Shown in pieces: positions 44,113 through 52,293 of a stretch of DNA of 64,000 nt. Position 1 is the stretch's first letter. Every line of letters starts with the position of its first letter. A model generated the notes under the pieces. The model saw only the letters and a list, made by a program, of their open reading frames with translations. It did no database searches and was not told where the DNA came from. Both the position numbers and the translations under genes were made by a program. Origin of the DNA: Rhodoplanes sp. (GTDB taxonomy: Bacteria > Pseudomonadota > Alphaproteobacteria > Rhizobiales > Xanthobacteraceae); assembly GCF_013377085.1 (NCBI RefSeq), contig NZ_JACAAX010000001.1:62001-126000 (forward strand), given 5' to 3'.

Positions 44113-45731
44113 CGGCGCTCGCCTGCGACGTCGCCGTGGTCGGCGCCGGGCCCACCGGGCTGACGCTCGCCAATCTGCTCGGCCGCGCCGGCGTCTCCGT
44201 CGTGCTGGTCGAGCGCAACGAGGGTACGGTGCGCGAGCCGCGCGCCGTCTCGATCGACGACGAGTCGCTGCGCACCCTGCAGGCCGCCGGGCTGATCGAT
44301 GCGGTGTTGCGCGACGTCGCGCTCGACTACGGCTCGCGCTATTTCGGCCCGGACGGGCGGCGATTCCTCGCCGTCGAGCCGACCAGCCGCGAATACGGAT
44401 TTCCCAAGCGCAATGCCTTCGAGCAGCCGCGGCTCGAGGCGACTCTGCGGGCCGGCCTCGCACGCTTTTCCAATATCGCGACCCTGTTCCGCCATGCCTG
44501 CGAGAGTGCGGCGGAGGATTCTTCCGGCGTGACGCTGACGCTGCGCGATCCGGACGGCGCGCCGGTGTCGCTGCGCGCCCGTCACGTCGCCGCCTGCGAC
44601 GGCGGGCGCAGCATGTTTCGGAAAATCGTCGGCGCCACCATGGCGGGCTCGACCTACCGCCAGCGCTGGCTGATCGTCGATCTCGGCGCAACGAAAGAAC
44701 GGCTGCGCCAGACCCGGGTGGTCTGCGACCCCGCCCGCCCGCTGATCACGCTGCCGGGCCCCGGCGGCATCCGCCGCTACGAGGTCATGCTGCGCGACGA
44801 CGAGGACGACGCGGCGGCGACCGACCCGGCTTTCGTAAAAAGCCTGCTCGCGGCGCACGGGCCCGACGCCGATGCGCCTGTCGTGCGCCGGCAGGTCTAC
44901 ACCTTCCACGCTCGCATCGCCGACCGTTGGAATTCGGAGCGCATCTTTCTCGCCGGCGACGCTGCGCATCTGTCGCCGCCCTTCGCCGGGCAGGGCATGA
45001 ACAGCGGGCTGCGCGATGCCCACAATCTCGCCTGGAAGCTCGCCGCCGTGACCAGGGGAGAGCTGTCGCCGGGCCTTCTGTCGACCTATCAGGTCGAGCG
45101 CGCACCGCACGCCTGGGCATTGATAAAACTCGCCGTGACCATGGGCCGGGTGATGATGCCGACCTCGCCCCTGCAGGGCGTGCTGGTGCGCAACGGCTTC
45201 CGGCTCGCCGGCCTGGTGCCACCCGTGCAGGCCTGGTTCGCCCAGATGAAGTACAAGCCGAAGCCGTTCTACCGCGACGGCTTCGTGGTGGCCGACGACG
45301 GCGGCCTCGGCGTCGCCGGCCGCATGCTGCCGCAGCCGGAGCTGGAGCGGCTGGACCGCAGTCGCGGCCGGCTCGACGATCTTTTGGGCGACGGGTTTGG
45401 ACTGGTCGCGTACGGCGCTGGCGCGCCGGCGCTGCTCGCCGCGGCGGCCGACGTCGAGTTCGGGCTGCCAAACCTTCGTCGCGTGGCAGTGCTGCCGGCC
45501 GACCAGACTCCCGATCCCGACCCCTCGGACGTGCCGACCGGTCGCGACGTCGCCGGCCTCTTGGCCGGCTGGCTACCGCCGGGCCGGGACGTGCTCCTGG
45601 CCGTCCGGCCCGACCGCTACGTGGCGGCGGCCTGCGTCGCCGCGCCCGGCGCCACGGCTGCGCTGGGGACCACGCTTCGCGGCCTGATCGACCGCTGCGC
45701 CCTCGTCGGCCCGGGCGGTCAGACGCCCTGA
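44109..45731 (+). CDS. FAD-dependent aromatic hydroxylase (MhpA-like)
   Basis: A 540-residue class A flavoprotein monooxygenase. The N-terminal dinucleotide motif is VAVVGAGPTGLTLANLLGRA, followed by a DG-type segment (VAACDGGRSMFRK) and GDAAHLSPPFAGQGMNSG. The best match of layout is 3-(3-hydroxyphenyl)propionate hydroxylase, so the chain would be hydroxylation here, ring cleavage by the VOC enzyme and hydrolysis by the FAH protein. ATG 44109 lies in the IclR stop. The last 159 bp overlap the convergent MarR gene. Confidence 0.89.
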   Translation: MTALACDVAVVGAGPTGLTLANLLGRAGVSVVLVERNEGTVREPRAVSIDDESLRTLQAAGLIDAVLRDVALDYGSRYFGPDGRRFLAVEPTSREYGFPKRNAFEQPRLEATLRAGLARFSNIATLFRHACESAAEDSSGVTLTLRDPDGAPVSLRARHVAACDGGRSMFRKIVGATMAGSTYRQRWLIVDLGATKERLRQTRVVCDPARPLITLPGPGGIRRYEVMLRDDEDDAAATDPAFVKSLLAAHGPDADAPVVRRQVYTFHARIADRWNSERIFLAGDAAHLSPPFAGQGMNSGLRDAHNLAWKLAAVTRGELSPGLLSTYQVERAPHAWALIKLAVTMGRVMMPTSPLQGVLVRNGFRLAGLVPPVQAWFAQMKYKPKPFYRDGFVVADDGGLGVAGRMLPQPELERLDRSRGRLDDLLGDGFGLVAYGAGAPALLAAAADVEFGLPNLRRVAVLPADQTPDPDPSDVPTGRDVAGLLAGWLPPGRDVLLAVRPDRYVAAACVAAPGATAALGTTLRGLIDRCALVGPGGQTP

Positions 45732-46262
45732 GCGCAGCTCCGCCCGGCGAGCCGGCTTCGGCGCCTCCTCGACGGCGACCAGCAGCTTGGCCAGCAGTGT
45801 CGCCAGTTGCCGCCGCTCGGCCGGTGCCAGAACGGTCAGCACTCCGTCCACGCCGGCAAAATGGTCGGCGATCGCCCGGTCGGCGACGCGCTTGCCGGCC
45901 GGTGTGAGGCGGATCAGGGCGCCCCGGCGGTCGCTCGGGTCCGGGCGCCGCTCGATCAGCCCGAGCGCCTCGACCTTGTCGATGCGATTGGTGATGGCGC
46001 CCGAGGTGAGGAGCGATTCCGCCAGCAGGTCGGTCGGCCGCATCTCGTAAGGCTTGCCCGAGCGCCGCAGCGTGACGATGACGCTGAACGCCTCCCAGGA
46101 GAGGCCGAGCGGCCCCAGCCAAGAGTCGGTCTGCCGCAGCAGATGGGCGGCGAGCCGCATGATGCGACCCTGCACGCCGACCGGCGAGGGATCGATGTCG
46201 GGCCGCTCGCGTCGCCATTCGGCGAGCAGGCGTTCGACGGAGTCTGAAAGGTCGGTGGTCAT
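45573..46262 (-). CDS. MarR-family transcriptional regulator with antisense C-terminal extension
   Basis: A 229-residue protein whose first ~155 residues are a normal MarR winged HTH (TDLLAESLLTSGAITNRIDK; DPSDRRGALIRLTPAGKRV). The last ~70 residues (Arg/Gly/Ala-rich, ending HVPARR) are read antisense to the end of the hydroxylase gene and look like read-through rather than a domain. The start ATG 46262 has only a weak ribosome site; the upstream continuation of the frame is a palindromic repeat. A 19-bp palindrome at 46513 in the divergent region is its probable operator, and the neighbouring ABC/amidohydrolase genes are the likely regulon. Confidence 0.85.
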   Translation of the reverse strand: MTTDLSDSVERLLAEWRRERPDIDPSPVGVQGRIMRLAAHLLRQTDSWLGPLGLSWEAFSVIVTLRRSGKPYEMRPTDLLAESLLTSGAITNRIDKVEALGLIERRPDPSDRRGALIRLTPAGKRVADRAIADHFAGVDGVLTVLAPAERRQLATLLAKLLVAVEEAPKPARRAELRSGRLTARADEGAAVDQAAKRGPQRSRGAGRGDAGRRHVAVGPDGQEHVPARR

Positions 46263-46290
46263 GTCAGCCGTCGCGCGATCGATCCGGAGC

Positions 46291-46389
46291 GCCGTCATGC
46301 GCGGGCTCGACCCGCGCATCCATCGGAACGACGAAGAAGGGTCGTCGTCTCGAAGTGATGGATCGCCGGGTCGAGCCCGGCGATGACGC
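46291..46389. repeat. palindromic repeat, GTCATGCGCGGG family, copy 2
   Basis: Starts GCCGTCATGCGCGGGCTCG and ends GCCCGGCGATGACG, with GGGTCGAGCCCGGC pairing to the first arm. It lies between the marR start and the operator-like palindrome. Confidence 0.75.
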
Positions 46390-46512
46390 CGATCGTTCAG
46401 GCTTCCGGCGCGGCGGATCGGCGTATGCGACTGCAGACATCACGAGCCCTCGATTGCGGCACTTCGCCTGCATAATGAGCTTGACGAAGGGCCATTGCAA
46501 ATGAAAAGCTCA

Positions 46513-46531
46513 ACGTTAAGATACTTAACGT
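46513..46531. promoter_or_regulatory. MarR-type operator candidate
   Basis: ACGTTAAGATACTTAACGT is a perfect 8-bp inverted repeat with a 3-base spacer, in an A/T-rich patch of an otherwise GC-rich region, 52 bp upstream of the ABC ATPase start. Size and symmetry fit MarR dimer sites, and a divergent marR lies nearby. Confidence 0.65.
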
Positions 46532-46582
46532 CAATGGATCTGCGACACCCGCAGCTCCGGTCCGACCTGCGAGCTCCCCGCA

Positions 46583-47389
46583 ATGGACATCATCGTCGAG
46601 AAATTGGTGCAGGTGTGGGACGACGGCGGCGCCGGTGTGCGCGCGCTCGACGGCATCGACCACCATTTCAAGTCCGGCACGCTCACCTGTCTGCTCGGCC
46701 CGAGCGGCTGCGGCAAGAGCACGCTCGCCCAGATCGTCGGCGGCATCGAGACGGCGACCTCGGGCACCATCCGCATCGTCGATCCGGCGAACCCGTCGCT
46801 GCCGCCGGCGCGGCCCGGCGAGCGCTCGGTGATGATGTGGCAGTCGCTCAATCTCTTTCCTTGGCGCAACGTGATCGACAATGTCGCGTTCGGCCTGGAG
46901 ATGGCCGGCGTGGCACGGGACGAGCGCTACGACCGGGCCCGCGCGCTGATCGCCTCGGTCGGCTTGAAGAACTTCGAGGAGAAGGCGTGCAGCCAGCTCT
47001 CCGGCGGCATGCGCCAGCGCGTCGCGCTCGCCCGCGCCCTGATCATGGACCGGCCGATCCTGCTGATGGACGAGCCCTTCGCGGCGCTCGACGCGCAGAC
47101 CAAGATCGTCATGCAGGAGGAGCTGACGCGCATCTTCGAGCGCATGCGCAAGACCGTGCTGTTCGTCACCCACGCGATCGACGAGGCGATCCTGCTCGGC
47201 GACGAGGTGGTGGTGATGACGGCGCGGCCCGGCCGCATCAAGGAGGTCATCAAGATCGACCTGCCGCGGCCGCGCACCCAGGAACTCGTGAACACCCACG
47301 AGTTCGGCGAGCTCTACGACCGCATTCTTCATTTGATCCGCGAGGAGGTGCTCAACGCCATGCGTCAGCAAGACGAGGCGATCGCATGA
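46583..47389 (+). CDS. ABC importer ATP-binding protein (SsuB/TauB-type)
   Basis: A 268-residue ATPase with Walker A LGPSGCGKST, signature LSGGMRQRVALARAL, Walker B ILLMDEPFAALD and switch His VTHAIDEA. The sequence class is that of nitrate/sulfonate/taurine importers. It is coupled to the permease gene (4-bp overlap); the binding protein is two genes further on. The substrate is unknown; the operon context suggests a small nitrogen-containing organic compound. Confidence 0.92.
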   Translation: MDIIVEKLVQVWDDGGAGVRALDGIDHHFKSGTLTCLLGPSGCGKSTLAQIVGGIETATSGTIRIVDPANPSLPPARPGERSVMMWQSLNLFPWRNVIDNVAFGLEMAGVARDERYDRARALIASVGLKNFEEKACSQLSGGMRQRVALARALIMDRPILLMDEPFAALDAQTKIVMQEELTRIFERMRKTVLFVTHAIDEAILLGDEVVVMTARPGRIKEVIKIDLPRPRTQELVNTHEFGELYDRILHLIREEVLNAMRQQDEAIA

Positions 47390-48201
47390 GCGTGAGCGCG
47401 CGTGCGAGAAGCGGTCGACCGGCGAGAAAGCGCCGCGACCCGTTGTGGCTGCGGCTGTTGCCGTCGCTCTCCGTGGTGCTGTTCCTGCTGCTGTGGGAGA
47501 TCGCGGTGCGCGGCGGCGACATCGCGCCCATCATCCTGCCGGCGCCGTCGAGCGTCGCCCGCTATCTGGTCGCCATGATCGCCGACGGCTCGCTGCCCTG
47601 GAATCTCGCCGTCACCTTCATGCGCATCATGGCCGGGTTCCTGGTCGCCGGCGTGCTCGGCGTGCTGGTCGGGGTGCTGATGGGCATGTCCAAGGTTCTG
47701 GAGCGTGTGATCGATCCGTGGATCGCCGCGCTCTATCCGTTGCCCAAGATCTCCCTGATTCCGTTGCTGATCATCTGGCTCGGCACCGGCGAGGCCTATA
47801 TCCTCACCATCAGCGCCATCACGGCCTTCTTCCCGGTGGTGATAAGCACCTATGCGGGCATCCGCCAGACCAGCCAGGAGCTGGTCAAGGCGGCCCGCGA
47901 TCTCGGCGCCAACACGCGGCAGGTGCAGATGAACGTGGTGATCCCGGCCGCGATCCCCAGCATCTTCGCCGGGCTCCATCTCGGCATGGGCGTCACCATC
48001 ATCCTGGTGGTCGCGGCCGAGATGATCGGCGGCTCAAACCAGAGCGGCATGGGCTATCTGCTGATCCGCTTCGGCCAGGTGATGGAGACCGAGAAGGTGT
48101 TCGCCAGCCTGGTGGCGCTGGCGGTGTTCGGCGGCGTGATCATGAAGGCGCAGGGCGCGATCGACCGCTGGGTCGCTCCCTGGGCCGTGGGAAAGAGCTG
48201 A
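47386..48201 (+). CDS. ABC importer permease (SsuC/TauC-type)
   Basis: A 271-residue membrane protein with about six TM helices and the BPD-type inner-membrane signature (TSQELVKAARDLGANTRQVQ; AIPSIFAGLHLGMG). The Arg/Lys-rich N-terminus precedes the first helix. ATG 47386 lies in the ATPase stop (ATGA). It forms the importer with the ATPase and the binding protein at 49709. Confidence 0.92.
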   Translation: MSVSARARSGRPARKRRDPLWLRLLPSLSVVLFLLLWEIAVRGGDIAPIILPAPSSVARYLVAMIADGSLPWNLAVTFMRIMAGFLVAGVLGVLVGVLMGMSKVLERVIDPWIAALYPLPKISLIPLLIIWLGTGEAYILTISAITAFFPVVISTYAGIRQTSQELVKAARDLGANTRQVQMNVVIPAAIPSIFAGLHLGMGVTIILVVAAEMIGGSNQSGMGYLLIRFGQVMETEKVFASLVALAVFGGVIMKAQGAIDRWVAPWAVGKS

Positions 48202-48204
48202 GAC

Positions 48205-49656
48205 ATGGCCCGCATCCTGATCAACAACGGACTGGTGGTCACGGTCGACCGCGACCGCAACGTCTTTCCGGGCGGCGCCGTGCTGATCGCCGATGGCCGC
48301 ATCGAGAAGGTCGTGCAATACCTCGACGTCGCGTCGCTGCATGGCATCGACGAGGTGATCGACGCCGACGGCTGCCTGGTCATGCCGGGCCTGATCAATC
48401 TGCACCAGCACCACTGGTATGTGCTGTTCAAGGGGCTGGCCGACGGCCTGCTGCTGGAGGACTGGATCACGGATCTGGTCTTCCCGCTAGTGTCGCGGCT
48501 CTCCGACGAGGCGATGCGGGTCGCGAGCTTCCAGTGCGGCATGGAGATGCTGGCGACCGGCACGACCTGCTCGCTCAACCACTCGGTCACGGTGACGCGC
48601 CCCGAGACCGTGAAGGCGATCATCGCGCCGCAGGCCGAGCTCGGCATCCGCCAGATCTTCGCCAAGGAGCTGCGCTGCCGCAATGCCCGCTTCACGGCGC
48701 ATCCGCTGTCGCTCGACGAGTCGCTTTTGGCATTCGCCGAGGAGGCGCGGCGCTGGGATGGCACCCATGGCGGCCTCGTGCGCATGGCCATGGTGATCGA
48801 GGCGAACGCCCACTGGACCGCGTCTGGCATGAGCACCGAGGAGCTGATCGTCCGCGGCTATGCGCTCGCCCGCGACCTCGACCTGCGCATCTCCAGCCAC
48901 ATCGCCGGCGGCACATTTTCGCTGGAGAAGGGCTTCCTCAAGCATCTGCGCGAGACCGGTCGCACCGACGTGCGCTACCTGATGCAGCTCGGCGTGCTCG
49001 ACGAGCGCTGGATTCTCGCCCACTGCATCCATTGCACCGAGCTCGATCTCGAGCAGATGGCGCATGTCGGGGCGAGCCTGGTCTACACGCCGACCAGCGA
49101 GGCGATTCGCGGCGGCGGCATCGGCCCGGCCGCCAACGCCTCGCGGCTCGGCATCGTCACGGCGCTCGGCACCGACGGGCCGATGGTCGACTACACCGAC
49201 GACATGTTCGAGCAGATCAAGGCCTGCGTGCTGTTCCAGCACCAGCGCCACCTCGACCCGACCCGCATCTCGGTCGAGCGCGCCATCGAGATGGCGACCA
49301 TCGAGGGGGCGCGTGCTGCGGGGCTGGAAGCCGAGATCGGCTCGCTGGAGCCGGGCAAGCGCGCCGACATCGCGGTGTTCGACATGCGCCGGCCCCATGT
49401 CGGTCCGCTGCTGCGGCCGCTTTCCGCCTTCGTCTGCGCCGGCAAGGGGTCCGACGCCAAGGTGGTGCTGGTCGACGGCGAGGTCGTCTATCGCGACGGC
49501 GTGTTCAGCCATGGCCCCGACCCGCACGAGGTGCTACGCGAGGCCGAGGCGATCGGGCGCAGCATCGTCGAGAGCGCCGGCCTGTCGTCGCGGCTCGCCT
49601 CGGCGTGGCCGGTGACCGAGCCCGCTGCGCCCGCCGTACGGCGGGTCCCGGCGTGA
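48205..49656 (+). CDS. amidohydrolase (AtzB/8-oxoguanine deaminase-like)
   Basis: A 483-residue metal hydrolase: HQHH in MPGLINLHQHHWYVLF gives two ligands, with His in ISSHIAGGTFS, His in LAHCIHCTELD and Asp in ALGTDGPMVDY. It resembles deaminases acting on purines or triazine-like heterocycles. It starts 3 bp after the permease gene, so it is imported-substrate processing machinery in the same operon. It also shares the superfamily with the solitary gene at 34882 but the two differ throughout. Confidence 0.88.
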   Translation: MARILINNGLVVTVDRDRNVFPGGAVLIADGRIEKVVQYLDVASLHGIDEVIDADGCLVMPGLINLHQHHWYVLFKGLADGLLLEDWITDLVFPLVSRLSDEAMRVASFQCGMEMLATGTTCSLNHSVTVTRPETVKAIIAPQAELGIRQIFAKELRCRNARFTAHPLSLDESLLAFAEEARRWDGTHGGLVRMAMVIEANAHWTASGMSTEELIVRGYALARDLDLRISSHIAGGTFSLEKGFLKHLRETGRTDVRYLMQLGVLDERWILAHCIHCTELDLEQMAHVGASLVYTPTSEAIRGGGIGPAANASRLGIVTALGTDGPMVDYTDDMFEQIKACVLFQHQRHLDPTRISVERAIEMATIEGARAAGLEAEIGSLEPGKRADIAVFDMRRPHVGPLLRPLSAFVCAGKGSDAKVVLVDGEVVYRDGVFSHGPDPHEVLREAEAIGRSIVESAGLSSRLASAWPVTEPAAPAVRRVPA

Positions 49657-49708
49657 CAGTGACGTCTGCAGCAATCCACTTTGAAACGATCCATCGAAGG
49701 AGGCGGTC

Positions 49709-50773
49709 ATGAAGGCGTCAGGCTTGATGATGGCGGTCGTCGGCGCGGTGCTGTCGCTCGCAGGACCGCAACTCGCGGGACCGCAGGCGGCGCGCGCCGC
49801 CGACGTGGTGAGGGTCGGGGAGGGGCCGTTCATCACCGGCGGCGGCTTCCTGGTCGCCGAGCAGAAGGGCTACTTCAAGACGGTCGGGATCGACGTCGAG
49901 AAGCGCATGTTCATCGACGGCCAGCAGGCCGTGCCGGCGCTGATCGCCGGCGAGCTCGACCTCACCTTCATGACGGCCAATGCCAGCCTGTTCAACTCGA
50001 TCGCCCGCGGCGCGCCGCTGGTGGTCATCCTCGACCGCGGCAACAACAAGGCCGGGCGTGGCTACACGGTCATCAATGTCAGCAAGGACATGGCCGCCGC
50101 CGGGGTGAGGACGCTCGCCGATCTCGGCAAGCTGAAGGGCAAGAAGATCGGCGTCAGTGGCACGGGCAGCATCAATCAATATGTGTTCTCGCTGGCGTTG
50201 CAGCGGGCTGGGCTCGATCCCCGCAAGGACGTCACCTGGGTCACCAACGTGCCGCAGCCGGATCTCATGAAGATGCTGGGCCAGAGCCAGATCGACGGCA
50301 CCGACCTCGCCTATCAGTTCGGCTTTTTCGCCGAGAAGAACGGCTGGGGCCCGATGATCGCCACCGGCGACACCATCGATCCCGACGGCACCATCGGGGT
50401 GTTCGCGACCCGGCAGGCGCTGGTGCGTGAAAAGCGCGACGTGCTGGTGCGTTTCGCCATGGCCTATCTGCAGGGTGCGAAGGAGTTCAACGCCGCCGCC
50501 GCGGCGCCCGACCAGCATCCCGACATCGTCGACATCCTGGCTCGCACCACGGCGCTGCAGAAGCCAGAGACCGTCAAGGCGATCGCGCCGTTCTGGTCGT
50601 ACGTCAACGAGGACGGCCAGCCGAACGTCGCCTCGATCATGAAGATGCAGGACTACTGGGCCGACTATTACGACTTCGTCGAGAAGAAGGTCTCGGCCGA
50701 GCGGTTGTTCGACCTCTCCATCGCCAAGGAGGCGGTGGCGCGGCTCGAGAAGGAGAAGCCGTTCTCGAAGTGA
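49709..50773 (+). CDS. ABC importer substrate-binding protein (NMT1/SsuA-type)
   Basis: A 354-residue periplasmic binding protein with a signal peptide (MMAVVGAVLSLAGPQLAGPQAARAA) and NMT1-like features: LVAEQKGYFKTVGIDVEKRM, GQQAVPALIAGELDLTFMTA and GVFATRQALV. GGAGG precedes the ATG. It is the solute receptor for the ABC pair upstream. The ligand is not evident. Confidence 0.9.
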   Translation: MKASGLMMAVVGAVLSLAGPQLAGPQAARAADVVRVGEGPFITGGGFLVAEQKGYFKTVGIDVEKRMFIDGQQAVPALIAGELDLTFMTANASLFNSIARGAPLVVILDRGNNKAGRGYTVINVSKDMAAAGVRTLADLGKLKGKKIGVSGTGSINQYVFSLALQRAGLDPRKDVTWVTNVPQPDLMKMLGQSQIDGTDLAYQFGFFAEKNGWGPMIATGDTIDPDGTIGVFATRQALVREKRDVLVRFAMAYLQGAKEFNAAAAAPDQHPDIVDILARTTALQKPETVKAIAPFWSYVNEDGQPNVASIMKMQDYWADYYDFVEKKVSAERLFDLSIAKEAVARLEKEKPFSK

Positions 50774-50809
50774 GGCACGGCCGGGGACGTATCGCGTGTT
50801 GTTACGCCC

Positions 50810-50912
50810 TCATTCCGGGGCGCGGGTTGAAAGTCCGCGAGCCCGGAATCCATATTCACAGGCCGGGGTTATGAATTCCGGGCTCGCCGCTTCGCGGCGT
50901 CCCGGAATGACG
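50810..50912. repeat. palindromic repeat, CATTCCGG family, copy 2
   Basis: Begins CTCATTCCGGGGCGCGG and ends CCCGGAATGACG, same internal structure as the other copies (GAGCCCGGAATCCATA facing GAATTCCGGGCTC). It lies between the binding protein and the M24-like gene. Confidence 0.8.
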
Positions 50913-50945
50913 TGTGAGAGGAAGTCGGGCTCAGAGGAGGCATTC

Positions 50946-52154
50946 ATGCCGACCGTCTCCGAACTACACGCGGAGCTGAAGTCACGCTTCGGCGATCTGC
51001 TCGGCGCCGACTATCCGCACTTCTCCGATGCCGAGATGCAGCGGCGCGAAAAGATCGTCGCCGAGATGATGGCGGCGAACGGCCTCGATGCGCTGATCGT
51101 CGCCGAGGCGATGCGGGCCGGCACGGCGACCGGCTGGATCACCGGATGGCCGGTGACGGCCGAGGCCGTCACCGTGATCGTGCCGGGCACGCCGCGAAAG
51201 ATGTTCGTGCAGCACTACAACCATCTGCCGCTCGCCAAGAAGCTCGCCCGGAGCACCGAGGTGCTGTGGGGCGACCGCAGCGCCGTCGCCCGGGCGGTCG
51301 AGACGATCGGTATAGCGACGAGCGACCTCGCCATCACGGGGCGCGCCACCGTCGGCGTCATCGGGCGCTTGCCATATGCCGAGGGCGAGCGGCTGGCGTC
51401 GCGGTTTCGCCTGCTCGACATGAACCGCGCCTATGCTCAGGCCCGGATGATCAAGTCACCCGAGGAGGTGCGTTGGCTGGAGCTCGCCGCCGGCCTCACG
51501 GATATCGCCGTCACGGCGCTCGCCGAAGGCGCGCGGACTGGGCTGAACGAGCGCGAGCTCGTCGCGCTGGTGCAGGGCGCGTATCTGTCCACCGGCGGCA
51601 CCAATTTCATCCACTACGTCCACACGGCCACCATGGATGCGCCCGACGTCGCGGTGCCGCGTCAGTATCCGTCGGGCCGCGTGCTGACGGTCGGCGACGT
51701 ATTGAGCTGTGAGCTCTCCGTCGACTATTGGGGCTATACGGGGCAGGTCCTGCGCACCTTCTTCATCGGCCGCGAGCCCAATGCGCTCTATCGCGAGCTG
51801 CATGCGGTGGCGGACGCGACGCTCGACGCCGTGCTGGCGCGGGTAAAGCCCGGCACGCATGCGCGCGAGCTGGTCGAGGCCTCGCGCGGCATCGAGGAGG
51901 CCGGTTTCACCGTGATCGACGACCTGGTGCACGGCTATGGCGGCGGCTATCTGCCGCCCGTGCTCGGCACCGCGAGCCGTCCGTCGGCGACCATCCCGGA
52001 TCTCGTGCTCGAGGCCGGCATGGCGCTGGTCGTCCAGCCCAACGTCGTCACCCGCGACGGCAGGGCCGGCGTGCAGACCGGCAATCTGGTGCTGGTCACC
52101 GACGACGGATTCCGTACGCTGCAGCAGTTTCCGCGCGGGTACAGGGTGGTGTGA
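50946..52154 (+). CDS. M24 (Xaa-Pro peptidase/creatinase-fold) protein lacking metal ligands
   Basis: A 402-residue two-domain protein of the pita-bread fold; N-terminal creatinase domain, catalytic-type domain from about 175. Metallopeptidases have D-x10-D, H, E and E. Here the first Asp pair aligns with Glu and Gln (ELSVDYWGYTGQVLRTF), the His is retained (HGYGGGYLPP), and the last two Glu align with Gln (VVQPNVV) and Gln/Thr (GVQTGNLVLV). So it cannot bind the usual dinuclear metal and is more like creatinase, which hydrolyses creatine without metal. AGAGGAGG precedes the ATG. In context it likely hydrolyses an amide or amidine in the imported compound's pathway; the substrate is unknown. 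Confidence 0.82.
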   Translation: MPTVSELHAELKSRFGDLLGADYPHFSDAEMQRREKIVAEMMAANGLDALIVAEAMRAGTATGWITGWPVTAEAVTVIVPGTPRKMFVQHYNHLPLAKKLARSTEVLWGDRSAVARAVETIGIATSDLAITGRATVGVIGRLPYAEGERLASRFRLLDMNRAYAQARMIKSPEEVRWLELAAGLTDIAVTALAEGARTGLNERELVALVQGAYLSTGGTNFIHYVHTATMDAPDVAVPRQYPSGRVLTVGDVLSCELSVDYWGYTGQVLRTFFIGREPNALYRELHAVADATLDAVLARVKPGTHARELVEASRGIEEAGFTVIDDLVHGYGGGYLPPVLGTASRPSATIPDLVLEAGMALVVQPNVVTRDGRAGVQTGNLVLVTDDGFRTLQQFPRGYRVV

Positions 52155-52161
52155 TGAGCTG

Positions 52162-52268
52162 GTCATTCCGGGGCGCGGGCCAAAGGCCCGCGAGCCCGGA
52201 ATCCATACTCACAGACACCGTGGTTATGGATTCCGGGCTCGCTGCTTCGCAGCGCCCCGGAATGACGG
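52162..52268. repeat. palindromic repeat, CATTCCGG family, copy 3
   Basis: Begins GGTCATTCCGGGGCGCGGG and ends CCCCGGAATGACGG, 8 bp after the M24-like stop. Very similar to the copy at 50810. Confidence 0.8.
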
Positions 52269-52293
52269 AATCCTTCAGTAGGCTCGCCCGGCT

